Source: Frigoribacterium faeni (GTDB lineage: Bacteria; Actinomycetota; Actinomycetes; Actinomycetales; Microbacteriaceae). Taken from it: 51,456 nucleotides of DNA. Of this stretch, positions 1 through 7,737 are shown one piece after another (the stretch's first letter is position 1; each line of letters begins with the position of its first letter). The position numbers and the translations under genes were made by a program. Under the pieces are notes generated by a model, which made no database searches, had not been told where the DNA came from, and saw nothing but the letters and a program-made list of their open reading frames with translations. The stretch covers positions 1,371,465-1,422,920 of the forward strand of contig NZ_JAAOYW010000001.1 of assembly GCF_011761235.1 (NCBI RefSeq), given 5' to 3'.

Positions 1-250
1 GGACGATGCACCCCGTCGTTTCGGGGTGCATCGTCCACTTCGGGGTGCGCGGGACGGGAGGAGGCGCGGCGGCGGAGAGGAGGGCCGCGGCGGCGGGCCG
101 GCGGGAGAATAACGCGCAGCGCTGCCGCGCGCGGGCCCGGCGGCGGCGAGGACCGGACGGAACACCCCGAAGTGGACCATGCACCCCGTCGTTTCGGGGT
201 GCATCGTCCACTTCGGGGTGCGGCGGGACGGGAGGAGGCGCGGCGGCGGG
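1..250. repeat. Tandemly arranged pair of near-identical palindromic blocks, no gene in 1-335
   Basis: Two copies of a block of about 75 bp begin at 1 and at 174. They differ by one base in the left stem and one inserted base, and both continue into the same GC-rich tail. Each block holds a palindrome with the loop TCGTTT. The first copy is cut by the window edge (arms 1-15 and 22-36). The second is complete (see the terminator at 163-220). The remainder up to 335 is GC-rich with no plausible reading frame. The block lies downstream of the minus-strand histidine kinase gene, where a terminator is expected. Confidence 0.85.
163..220. terminator. Long palindrome with doubled arms, downstream of the histidine kinase
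   Basis: The 26-bp arms at 163-188 and 195-220 are complementary except at one position and are separated by the loop TCGTTT. Within each arm the 7-mer CACCCCG (or its complement) occurs at both ends, so the element reads R-spacer-R-loop-R'-spacer'-R'. There is no T-tract. Its position 3' of the kinase gene suggests a terminator or RNA-stabilising hairpin; this function is inferred. Confidence 0.6.
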
Positions 251-335
251 ACGGCGAGGGCCGGCGGGCAGCAGGAGAAGGCGCGGCGGCGGGCCGCAGG
301 GACGGCGGGCAGCAGGAGGGGGCGCGGAGCGCGGG

Positions 336-1949
336 TCAGCCGGCGTCGGCGGGGAGGTCGACCACGAAGCGCGCCCCGCCGAGGGGCGCGGTGCCGACCC
401 GCACCGTCCCGCCGTGCACCCGCACGATCTCGGCGACGATCGCGAGGCCGAGGCCGCTGCCCCCGGCGTCGCGGTCGCGCGCCTCGTCGAGCCTGACGAA
501 CCGGTCGAAGACGCGCGCGCGGTCGACCTCGGCCACCCCGGAGCCGTCGTCGTCGACGGTGAGCACGGCACGGCCCTCGGCGGTCTCGACCAGCCCGACG
601 GCGACCGTCGTGCGGGCGTGCCGCGACGCGTTGGCGACGAGGTTCCGCACGACCTGGCCGAGCAGTCCCGCGTCGCCCCGCACCCGGGCCGGGCCGACCG
701 CGGTGGCGTCGACGGTCACGCCGGCGGTCTCGCGCAGACGCGCCGCCTCCGTGAGGACGAGGTCGTCGAGGTCGACGGGGCGGCGGGTCACCCCGAGCGC
801 TCCCTCGTCGGCGCGGGCCAGCACGAGCAGGCCCTGGACGAGGCCGGTGAGGCGCGCCTCCTCGCCGAGGACGGTGCCGGCCAGGGCCCGCCCGTCGATG
901 CTGCCGGGGTGCAGCAGCGCCACCTCCGCGTGCTGCCGGATCGTCGCGAGCGGCGTCTTGAGCTCGTGCGAGGCGTCGCCGACGAACCGCCGCTGGGCGG
1001 TCGCCGACGCGTCGAGCCGGTCGAGCATCCCGTTGAGGGTCGCCGCGAGGCGTGACACCTCGTCGCCGCCGCCCGGGTCGGCGAGACGGTGCGACAGGTT
1101 CGCCGCGGTGACCTCGGCCACCTCGCGCCGCATCGACTCGACCGGTCGCAGGGCGCGCCCGACCACGAACCAGGTCGTCACCCCCAGCACCAGGAGCGCC
1201 ACGGGCACGGCCACGCCGAGCGTGAGCAGGCTGGCCGAGGAGGCGGCCTGCGCCTCGTCGAGGGAGCGCACGGCCACGACCTGCCACCTCGTCGTCACGG
1301 TCTCGACCTCGTCCGCGGACGTCGCGTCGTCGTCGGACGAGGAGGCGTCGGCCGAGTCGTCGGACGCACCGTCGGCCGGATCGTCGGCCGAGTCGTCGGA
1401 CGCGTCGTCGGACGTGTCGTCGTCGCCCCCGCCCGACGAGCCGCCACCGCGGCCACCCGAGTCGTCGCCGGTCGCGTCGTCGTCGCCGCCCGAGGCCGAG
1501 GCCGACGCCGAGGGAGCAGGGCTCGGCGTGGTCGTCGCGACCGACTCCGCGTCGTCCGTCTCGACGACGAAGTCGTCGCCGTCGAGCGAGACCCGGCTGC
1601 CCGCGGCCGCCCCGGCGAGCTCGCGGGCGTGGCCGGCCAGGTCGTCGTCGCCTCCGGCGGCGACGAGCGAGCCGGCGGCGTCGAAGACGGCGACGAGCGA
1701 CCCGTCGGCCTCGCCCGCAACCGCCACGGCCGGCGTCGAGCCGCCGGCGAGGGCCGCGACCGCTCGGTCGACGTCGGCGGAGGCCGCCGACCGTGGGGCG
1801 TCGGCGAGCACCGCCTGCTGCACCAGGGCGAAGACGAGGGCGAACACCCCGAGTGTGAGGGCGACCGCGACGACGGCGGCCGCGGTGATGCGGACCCGCA
1901 GCGAGCCGCGGCGACCCCGGGGGCGGACACGACCGGCGTCGTCAGCCAC
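336..1949 (-). CDS. Sensor histidine kinase, HAMP type, with acidic low-complexity sensor loop
   Basis: A 537-residue membrane kinase, partner of the response regulator just upstream. A first membrane helix lies near 21-43 and a second near 238-264. HAMP follows to about 317, then the phosphoacceptor motif DASHEL with His328, N-box residues near 436-440, the G1 motif DDDGSG near 467 and G2 GSGLGL near 497. The extracytoplasmic loop is odd: about residues 141-214 are almost only Asp, Ser, Gly and Ala, which could bind cations or act as a flexible spacer. The GTG start overlaps the regulator's last 8 bases, and GGAGG lies 7-8 bases upstream, so translation is probably coupled. The ligand is unknown. 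Confidence 0.95.
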   Translation of the reverse strand: MADDAGRVRPRGRRGSLRVRITAAAVVAVALTLGVFALVFALVQQAVLADAPRSAASADVDRAVAALAGGSTPAVAVAGEADGSLVAVFDAAGSLVAAGGDDDLAGHARELAGAAAGSRVSLDGDDFVVETDDAESVATTTPSPAPSASASASGGDDDATGDDSGGRGGGSSGGGDDDTSDDASDDSADDPADGASDDSADASSSDDDATSADEVETVTTRWQVVAVRSLDEAQAASSASLLTLGVAVPVALLVLGVTTWFVVGRALRPVESMRREVAEVTAANLSHRLADPGGGDEVSRLAATLNGMLDRLDASATAQRRFVGDASHELKTPLATIRQHAEVALLHPGSIDGRALAGTVLGEEARLTGLVQGLLVLARADEGALGVTRRPVDLDDLVLTEAARLRETAGVTVDATAVGPARVRGDAGLLGQVVRNLVANASRHARTTVAVGLVETAEGRAVLTVDDDGSGVAEVDRARVFDRFVRLDEARDRDAGGSGLGLAIVAEIVRVHGGTVRVGTAPLGGARFVVDLPADAG

Positions 1950-2619
1950 CCCGCGCCTCCAGCCGGTAGCCCGCCCCGCGCAGGGTCACGATCGCCTCGC
2001 GGCCGAAGGGCCGGTCGACCTTGTTGCGCAGGTGCCGCACGTACACCTCGACGATGTTGGGGTCGCCCTCGAAGTCGTCGTTCCAGACGCCGTCGAGCAC
2101 CTCGCGCTTCGTCACGACGCTGCCGGCCCGCCGCATCAGGAACTCGAGCACCGCGAACTCGCGGCTCGTCAGCTCGATCGCCTGGTCGCCCCGGCGGACG
2201 TCGCGCGACGCGGGGTCGAGCCGCAGGTCGCCGGCCTCGAGCACGACGGGACGCTCGCGGGCCCCGCGGCGGACGAGCGCACGGAGGCGCGCCAACAGCA
2301 CCGCGAACGAGAACGGCTTGGTGAGGTAGTCGTCCGCGCCGGTGTCGAGGGCCTCGACCTGGTCCCACTCGCCGTCCTTGGCCGTGAGCATGATGACCGG
2401 CGTCCAGTCGCCTCCTTCGCGCATCGCCCGGCAGACGGCGTAGCCGCTCATGCCGGGCAGCATGATGTCGAGCACGACCACGTCGTAGCTGCCCTCGCGG
2501 GTGCGCCAGAGGGCGTCGACGCCGTCGCCCGCCACGTCGACGGCCATGCCCTCGGCCTCGAGCCCGACGCGGAGCCCCTCGGCCAGGGTCGGCTGATCCT
2601 CGACGACGAGCACGCGCAC
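1942..2619 (-). CDS. OmpR/PhoB-family response regulator
   Basis: A 225-residue two-domain regulator. The receiver domain holds the acidic pair near Glu7-Asp8, the phosphoacceptor Asp51 in VVLDIMLPG, Thr79 and Lys101. A winged-helix DNA-binding domain spans about 127-222. It is the first gene of a two-gene unit with the kinase. Upstream, at 2674-2692, the 8-mer GCTGAAGC is repeated at an 11-bp period, the classic geometry of OmpR-family sites, so autoregulation is plausible. The target genes are not evident from this window. Confidence 0.95.
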   Translation of the reverse strand: MRVLVVEDQPTLAEGLRVGLEAEGMAVDVAGDGVDALWRTREGSYDVVVLDIMLPGMSGYAVCRAMREGGDWTPVIMLTAKDGEWDQVEALDTGADDYLTKPFSFAVLLARLRALVRRGARERPVVLEAGDLRLDPASRDVRRGDQAIELTSREFAVLEFLMRRAGSVVTKREVLDGVWNDDFEGDPNIVEVYVRHLRNKVDRPFGREAIVTLRGAGYRLEARGG

Positions 2620-2673
2620 GGCAGCCCCTTCCCTGCGCGCACCCTGCCCGCGAGCCCATCCTGGCGCGGGCGC

Positions 2674-2692
2674 GCTGAAGCGGGGCTGAAGC
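2674..2692 (-). promoter_or_regulatory. Direct repeat at 11-bp period, candidate binding site for the adjacent response regulator
   Basis: GCTGAAGC occurs at 2674-2681 and again at 2685-2692 (read on the minus strand as GCTTCAGC twice). One copy per helical turn is the usual arrangement for OmpR-family dimers. It lies 55-73 bp upstream of the regulator start. Binding is inferred. Confidence 0.5.
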
Positions 2693-2725
2693 GCGGGACG
2701 GAGTGCGGGGCGCGGCGCAGCCGCC

Positions 2726-3478
2726 TTAGTGCGCCGAGTAGCCGCCGTCGACGAGGTGGTAGCTGCCCGAGATGAACGACGCCTCGGGGCTGAGCAGGAA
2801 CAGCACGAGCGCCGCGACCTCGGAGTCGGTGCCGAGGCGGCCGGAGGCGTGCTGCCCCTCGAGGTAGTGCAGCTCGTCGGTCGACATCGACGAGCGCACC
2901 AGCGGGGTGTCGATGAACCCGGGGCCGACGGCGTTCGTGCGCACGCCCTGCGAGGTGTACTCGAGCGCCGCGACCTTGGTCAGGCCGATGAGGGCGTGCT
3001 TGCTCGTCACGTAGGCCGCGTTCTTCGCGATGCCCACCGAGCCGAGCACCGAGGCCATGTTGACGACGGCTCCGCCGCCGGCCTCCACCATCGCGGGCAG
3101 CTGGAACTTCAGGCCGTAGAAGACGCCGTCGAGGTCGACCGAGCGGACCCTGTCCCACGCGGCGATGTCGTAGTCGCCGATGGTCTGCGGCGCGGCGCCG
3201 ATGCCGGCGTTGTTGACGGCGAGGTGCAGGGCTCCGTAGGTGTCCTTCGCGAAGGCGACGGCCGCCTCCGAGTCCTGCCAGGTCGCGGTGTTCTGCTCGA
3301 AGGCCGCCGCGGTGCCGCCGGCCGCCGTGATCTCGTCCACGACGGACTGCGCCGCGTCGAGCACGATGTCGGTCACGACGACCGACGCCCCGTCGGCGGC
3401 GAGCTGGCGCGAGATCTCGGCGCCGATGCCGCTCCCGCCGCCGGTGACGATCGCGGTCTTGTCGCTGAACCTGCTCAT
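2726..3478 (-). CDS. Short-chain dehydrogenase/reductase (SDR)
   Basis: A 250-residue classical SDR. The cofactor motif TGGGSGIG is at 12-19, NNAG at 89-92, catalytic Ser143, and Tyr156 with Lys160 in YVTSK. Asp37 at the end of the second strand favours NAD(H) over NADP(H). The ATG at 3478 is chosen because AGGAAGAGG precedes it; an upstream in-frame start would add 22 residues without homology. It is divergent from the MarR-MFS unit across an AT-rich dyad and may share its regulation. The substrate is unknown. Confidence 0.93.
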   Translation of the reverse strand: MSRFSDKTAIVTGGGSGIGAEISRQLAADGASVVVTDIVLDAAQSVVDEITAAGGTAAAFEQNTATWQDSEAAVAFAKDTYGALHLAVNNAGIGAAPQTIGDYDIAAWDRVRSVDLDGVFYGLKFQLPAMVEAGGGAVVNMASVLGSVGIAKNAAYVTSKHALIGLTKVAALEYTSQGVRTNAVGPGFIDTPLVRSSMSTDELHYLEGQHASGRLGTDSEVAALVLFLLSPEASFISGSYHLVDGGYSAH

Positions 3479-3582
3479 GGTGTGCCTCTTCCTGTGCGTC
3501 GTGGGGTGCTCCTCGTCGAGCCGCCCTCGACCATACGCCCGCATGCACCCACCAGCAACACCTGTCGCACATCGCGGAGATC

Positions 3583-3603
3583 ATTTACTTAGGCGAGCTA
3601 AAT
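3583..3603. promoter_or_regulatory. AT-rich dyad between SDR and MarR genes, candidate MarR operator
   Basis: In a very GC-rich background this site is AT-rich and contains TTAG-N5-CTAA (3589-3601), flanked by ATTTA and TAAAT. It sits directly upstream of the marR ribosome-binding site and in the divergent intergenic region. MarR proteins commonly bind such dyads next to their own gene. The centres of the two half-site pairs differ by 2 bp, so the exact operator is uncertain. Confidence 0.5.
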
Positions 3604-3620
3604 GTCCATACTGGGAGGCG

Positions 3621-4085
3621 ATGACCGACACCGCACCTCCCGCCCCTGCCCCCGTCCGGCGCACGGTGGCGCACGCCCAGCTCGCGACCGACGTGCGCGG
3701 CTCGGTGCTCCGCCTCGCCCGCCGCCTGCGCCAGCAGAAGGCCGACGTCGAGGTGTCGGACGCCCAGATGGCCGCGCTCGGCTACGTCTTCCAGGAGCAG
3801 CCGCTCACCATCGGCGCGCTGACCGAGCACGAGGGCGTCACTCCCCCGTCGATGAACCGCACGGTCGGCAAGCTCGTCGACGCCGGCCTGCTCAGCCGCC
3901 GGGTCGACGACGACGACCGTCGCCGCGTCGTGCTCGAGACCACGGAGGCGGGCGCCGCCTTCGTGTTCGAGACCCGACGCCGCCGCGACGAGTGGCTGGT
4001 GCCGCGGCTGGCCGCGCTCACCGCCGACGAGCGACGCACCCTGGCCGAGGCCACCGGCATCCTGCGGAAGCTGACCCGCTCGTGA
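3621..4085 (+). CDS. MarR-family transcriptional regulator
   Basis: A 154-residue regulator. The winged helix spans about residues 50-110: recognition region PPSMNRTVGKLVDAGLL, then a wing rich in Asp and Arg (DDDDRRR). The ATG at 3621 follows GGGAGG by 4 bases. Its stop overlaps the start of the MFS gene (GTGA), so the two are one translationally coupled operon. MarR-MFS pairs usually control efflux of small toxic compounds, with the ligand releasing the repressor. The ligand here is unknown. Confidence 0.93.
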   Translation: MTDTAPPAPAPVRRTVAHAQLATDVRGSVLRLARRLRQQKADVEVSDAQMAALGYVFQEQPLTIGALTEHEGVTPPSMNRTVGKLVDAGLLSRRVDDDDRRRVVLETTEAGAAFVFETRRRRDEWLVPRLAALTADERRTLAEATGILRKLTRS

Positions 4086-5470
4086 GCGCCATGTTCCGCT
4101 CGCTCGGCCTCTACAACTACCGGCTCTGGTTCGGCGGCGCGCTCGTCTCGAACACCGGCACGTGGATGCAGGCCACCGCACAGGACTGGCTGGTGCTCAC
4201 GCACCTCACCGACCACGACGCCACGGCCGTCGGCATCACGATGGCCCTGCAGTTCGCCCCGCCCATCCTGCTCGTGCCGATCACGGGGCTGATCGCCGAC
4301 CGCTTCGACCGGCGCCGCATGCTCATGGTCACGCAGGGCACCATGGCGCTGCTCGGCCTGGCGCTCGGCCTGCTCGTGCTCACCGACGTCGCGCAGCTGT
4401 GGATGGTGTGGGTCTTCGCGCTCCTGCTCGGCACCGTCAACGCGATCGACGCCCCGATCCGGCAGAGCTTCGTCTCGGAGCTCGTGCCCCCGGGCCACCT
4501 CTCGAACGCCGTCTCGCTGAACTCGGCCTCGTTCAACGGCGCGCGCCTCCTCGGCCCTGCCGTCGCCGGCGTGCTCATCGCGAGCGTCGGCACCGGCTGG
4601 GTGTTCCTGATCAACGCGGCGTCGTTCGCGGCGGTGCTGCTGTCGCTGCGCTTCATCCGTGTCTCGCAGCTGCAGCACAAGCCGCCGGTGTCGCGGGCGA
4701 AGGGGCAGATCCGCGAGGGGTTCCGCTACGTCAGGGGCCGCCCCGACCTGCTCGTCGTCTTCACGATGATCTTCGTCATCGGCACCTTCGGGCTGAACTT
4801 CCCGATCTTCACCTCGACCATGGCGAGCGTCGAGTTCGGCGTCGACGCGAGCGGCTTCGGCCTGCTGTCGTCGTGCATCGCGGTCGGCTCGCTCACGGGG
4901 GCCCTGCTCTCGGCGCGACGGGAGCGCCCGCGCATGCGGGTGCTGGTGCTGGCCGCCGCCTCCTTCGGGGTCACCTGCACCGTCGCCGCCCTCATGCCCA
5001 GCTACTGGACCTTCGCCGCCGTGCTCGTCGCCGTCGGGCTGTCGTCGATCACGCTGATGACCACGGCCAACAGCACCGTGCAGCTGTCGACCACGCCCGA
5101 GATGCGCGGGCGCGTCATGGCGCTGTACATGGCGATCTTCACCGGGGGCACGCCGCTCGGCGCCCCCGTCGTCGGCTGGGTGGCCGACACGGCCGGGCCG
5201 CGCTGGGCGATCGGCGTCGGCGCCGCCGCCGGCTTCGTCGCCGCGGGCGTGGCGGTGGTGTGGCTCGTGCGGCGGCAGCACCTGCGGGTGCGCCGGGTCG
5301 CGCCCGTCGCGGCCTCCGCCGACGCCGGGGTCGTGCGCCGGATCGCCCCGCGGCTCGTGCCGCACTTCGCCGTCGAGCACGACGGCGACGGGGGCCGGCC
5401 GGCTCGCGCGCGACGCGACGAGGCCGCGGCCGTGCTCGCCGCCGACGAGGCGGCGTCGCGCACCTCCTGA
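4082..5470 (+). CDS. MFS transporter, drug-efflux (DHA3/EntS-like) type
   Basis: A 462-residue protein with about 12 hydrophobic segments. The loop 2-3 signature ADRFDRRR is at 72-79. The opening segment (FRSLGLYNYRLWFGG) and length match the MFS_3/EntS-like exporters. The GTG at 4082 overlaps the marR stop; ATG at 4091 is an alternative giving the same frame. The C-terminal ~60 residues are a hydrophilic, Ala/Arg/Asp-rich tail. It probably exports the ligand sensed by MarR; the substrate cannot be read from the sequence. Confidence 0.93.
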   Translation: MSAMFRSLGLYNYRLWFGGALVSNTGTWMQATAQDWLVLTHLTDHDATAVGITMALQFAPPILLVPITGLIADRFDRRRMLMVTQGTMALLGLALGLLVLTDVAQLWMVWVFALLLGTVNAIDAPIRQSFVSELVPPGHLSNAVSLNSASFNGARLLGPAVAGVLIASVGTGWVFLINAASFAAVLLSLRFIRVSQLQHKPPVSRAKGQIREGFRYVRGRPDLLVVFTMIFVIGTFGLNFPIFTSTMASVEFGVDASGFGLLSSCIAVGSLTGALLSARRERPRMRVLVLAAASFGVTCTVAALMPSYWTFAAVLVAVGLSSITLMTTANSTVQLSTTPEMRGRVMALYMAIFTGGTPLGAPVVGWVADTAGPRWAIGVGAAAGFVAAGVAVVWLVRRQHLRVRRVAPVAASADAGVVRRIAPRLVPHFAVEHDGDGGRPARARRDEAAAVLAADEAASRTS

Positions 5471-5523
5471 CCCCGCCGTCGTCCGCTGGGCGCAGAGGGG
5501 TACCGCGGTCGCCCGCGGCGGCG

Positions 5524-5556
5524 TACAGTCCGCCCATGACGAGTCCTCGGGCCTGA
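5524..5556 (+). promoter_or_regulatory. -10 box followed by a six-codon leaderless ORF (MTSPRA)
   Basis: TACAGT (5524-5529) is followed after 6 nt by an ATG that opens a six-codon frame ending in TGA at 5554-5556. This is the same -10-to-start spacing seen at many real starts in the window. The next gene begins 37 nt after this stop with its own ribosome-binding site. The short frame may be a leader peptide, or the ATG may merely mark the transcription start. Confidence 0.45.
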
Positions 5557-5593
5557 TCCGGCTCGGTGCGGCCTCGTCGTGAGAGGTCCCGTC

Positions 5594-6367
5594 ATGGGCA
5601 GGTCGGCAGCATGCGGGTGGGTGGCGGTCGCCACGACCACCGCAGGAGGCGCGCTCGGCGTGGCCGCGATCGCCCGCCTCTCCGACACGGGCGCCGCCGA
5701 CGGCGTCCTCCCCTCGTTCGGCATCGACGCCGACCGTCTCGACGCGGGCCCCTTCGACATCGTCGCCGTGGCGCTCTGGCTGCTCGCGGTCGCGCTGCTC
5801 GTCGCCGGCCTCGTCGTGCTGCTCGTCGGCATCGCGGACCGCGAGCTGGGCGCCCTGCCCGAGCCGGGCGCCGCGGAGGCCGTGGAGGCCGCGGGCGTCT
5901 CGGACACGTCGATCGCCTCGGGCGTCTCGGACGAGGAGGCGCTGGTCGCCACCTCGACGCCGGGACCGTGGGCGCTCGGGCCGGCGGGCGCCTCCTTGAC
6001 CGCCGCTCGGGCCACCGCGCACCGGCACGCCGCCGTCGCACAGGCCGCCGCCCAGCGGCACGCGGCCACCGCACAGGCCGCGGCGCAGCGGCACGCGGCG
6101 TCGGCCCGCCGGGCCTCGTCGGCGGCGACCCGTCGCGCCGGGGAGCACGCGCGAGCAGTGCAGCACGCCGCCGCGACGTCGCTCGCGGCCGCGGTGACAC
6201 GCTCCGCCGCCGCACGGGCGGGCGCGGACACCGCCGCCGACCCGACCCGGCCCGCCGTGGGCGAGACGCCCGCCTCACGCCCGGTCGCCGCGACGCCCGT
6301 CGGCGCCGACCTGCCCGCGGACGCCCTCGCGACGGCCGCGACCTCCGCGCCGGCGCCCCGGGGCTGA
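5594..6367 (+). CDS. Membrane protein of unknown function with Ala/His/Gln repeats
   Basis: A 257-residue protein I do not recognise. Two hydrophobic segments (about 8-28 and 56-82) enclose a short loop. The C-terminal ~175 residues are Ala-rich and hydrophilic. Three 11-residue repeats of the form RHAAxAQAAAQ lie near residues 145-177 and would suit an amphipathic or coiled helix. The ATG at 5594 is preferred because GAGAGG precedes it by 7 bases; a GTG five codons upstream lacks such a site. The 3' end of the gene lies inside a block that is duplicated further downstream. Confidence 0.65.
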   Translation: MGRSAACGWVAVATTTAGGALGVAAIARLSDTGAADGVLPSFGIDADRLDAGPFDIVAVALWLLAVALLVAGLVVLLVGIADRELGALPEPGAAEAVEAAGVSDTSIASGVSDEEALVATSTPGPWALGPAGASLTAARATAHRHAAVAQAAAQRHAATAQAAAQRHAASARRASSAATRRAGEHARAVQHAAATSLAAAVTRSAAARAGADTAADPTRPAVGETPASRPVAATPVGADLPADALATAATSAPAPRG

Positions 6368-6638
6368 CGCCCGGCCCCATCCTCGAGTCCGAGCCTGCGC
6401 CTCCGGCGGACCGCGCTCACGGTTCTGGGACGAGCTGACGCGGGGCCCCGCGCTACCTCGTCCCGGAAGCGGCAGATCACGCCGGTCGGTGCCCCGACGC
6501 CGCCGCCCCGCGCCCCGGCATCCCGGGGCTGACGCCCGTCCTCGAGTCCGAGCCTGCGCCTCCGGCGGACCGCGCTCACCGTTCTGGGACATCCTGACGC
6601 GGGGCCCCGCGCTACCTCGTCCCCGAAGCGGCAGCTCA
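6356..6638. repeat. Duplicated intergenic block, about 115-120 bp, two copies
   Basis: A block from about 6356 to 6477 is repeated at about 6522 to 6636 with few differences. It starts within the last codons of the preceding gene (CCCCGGGGCTGACG). The 6368-6741 gap otherwise contains no gene. Copy 1 carries an intact hairpin; in copy 2 its left arm has decayed (GGGACATC instead of GGGACGAG). Confidence 0.85.
6423..6468. terminator. Hairpin inside the first duplicated block
   Basis: The 12-bp arms TTCTGGGACGAG (6423-6434) and CTCGTCCCGGAA (6457-6468) pair with one mismatch. They enclose the perfect palindrome GCGGGGCCCCGC (6440-6451). It lies 56 bp after the stop of the membrane protein gene, and no T-tract follows. 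Terminator function is inferred. Confidence 0.5.
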
Positions 6639-6741
6639 GCCGGCCGGCGGCCCGGCGGCCCGGCGGCCCGGCGCCCTGCGGCACCCCCGCCCGCGGCACC
6701 CCGCCCGCGACCCCGCCTCCCCCGTGACCTAGGCTCGCCCC

Positions 6742-7650
6742 ATGCACGAACGACGCCTCCGACCCCGCCGACCCCGAGCCGCCGCCGCCGCGCTCGCCAC
6801 GGCCGCGCTGGTCGTCGGCGCCCTCGCGGGCTGCGCCGCCGCCGCGCCGGCGGACGACACGGCCGGGGCCGCCGCGGGAGCCGGGGCGGACACCGCCGCG
6901 ACCGTCCCCGGCGACGCGGGCACCGCCTCCGGCGCGACCCTCTGGCCCGCCGGCGCGGGCTTCGACTACCAGCTCGGCGGCGCCTCCCCCGTGCCCGACG
7001 GCGTCACGGTCGTCGCGCGCGACAGCACCGACGAGCCCGCCGGCTCCGGCTTCGACATCTGCTACGTCAACGGGTTCCAGACCCAGCCGGGCGCGGTCTG
7101 GCCCGACGAGCTGCTCGTGCACCGCTCCTCCGGCGAGCTGCTCGTTGACCCCGGCTGGCCCGACGAGCACCTCTTCGACGTCTCGACGCCGGAGAACAGG
7201 GAGGCGCTGGCCGAGCTGCAGGAACCGGTGATGGAGGGCTGCGCCACGGCCGGCTTCGACGCGGTGGAGTTCGACAACCTCGACTCGTACAGCCGCTCCG
7301 AGGGCGCGCTCGACCTCGACGACGCCGTCGCCTTCGCCACGCTGCTCGTGCAGCGCACCCACGACGCGGGCCTGGCCGCGGGCCAGAAGAACACCGCCGA
7401 GCTGGAGGCGCGGGGCCGCGACGAGATCGGCTTCGACTTCGCCGTCACCGAGGAGTGCGACCGCTGGGACGAGTGCTCGACCTTCACCGACGTCTACGGC
7501 GACCACGTGCTCGACGTCGAGTACTCGGACGACCTGCGCGGCTCGTTCGACGACGTGTGCGCCCGGGCGGACACCCCGGCGAGCACGATCCTGCGCGACC
7601 GCGACCTGGTGCCCGCCGACGACGACGGCTACGAGTACGAGCGCTGCTGA
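6742..7650 (+). CDS. GH114-type glycoside hydrolase lipoprotein
   Basis: A 302-residue lipoprotein. The signal peptide ends in the lipobox LAGC with Cys31. The mature part resembles the GH114 / endo-alpha-1,4-polygalactosaminidase superfamily: it opens with a tryptophan-proline segment, has the strand ICYVNG near 106-111, and the acidic cluster FDAVEFDNLDSY (Glu176, Asp178, Asp181), followed by GQKN near 214 and TEEC near 236. It probably acts on an extracellular galactosamine-containing polysaccharide; that substrate is inferred from the family. TAGGCT ends 6 nt before the ATG with no ribosome-binding site, suggesting a leaderless transcript. Confidence 0.82.
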   Translation: MHERRLRPRRPRAAAAALATAALVVGALAGCAAAAPADDTAGAAAGAGADTAATVPGDAGTASGATLWPAGAGFDYQLGGASPVPDGVTVVARDSTDEPAGSGFDICYVNGFQTQPGAVWPDELLVHRSSGELLVDPGWPDEHLFDVSTPENREALAELQEPVMEGCATAGFDAVEFDNLDSYSRSEGALDLDDAVAFATLLVQRTHDAGLAAGQKNTAELEARGRDEIGFDFAVTEECDRWDECSTFTDVYGDHVLDVEYSDDLRGSFDDVCARADTPASTILRDRDLVPADDDGYEYERC

Positions 7651-7737
7651 GACGCGGCCTCGGCAAACGGCACCCGCAGGGCGGCCACGCCGCGGCACGA
7701 GGACGCCACGCGGCCCCGGCGAGCGGCCGCCGTGCCG

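Noticed and set aside
3479-3544. N-terminal extension of the SDR to the upstream ATG at 3544
   Set aside because: The extra 22 residues are basic and unlike SDR proteins, and a good ribosome-binding site precedes the internal ATG at 3478.
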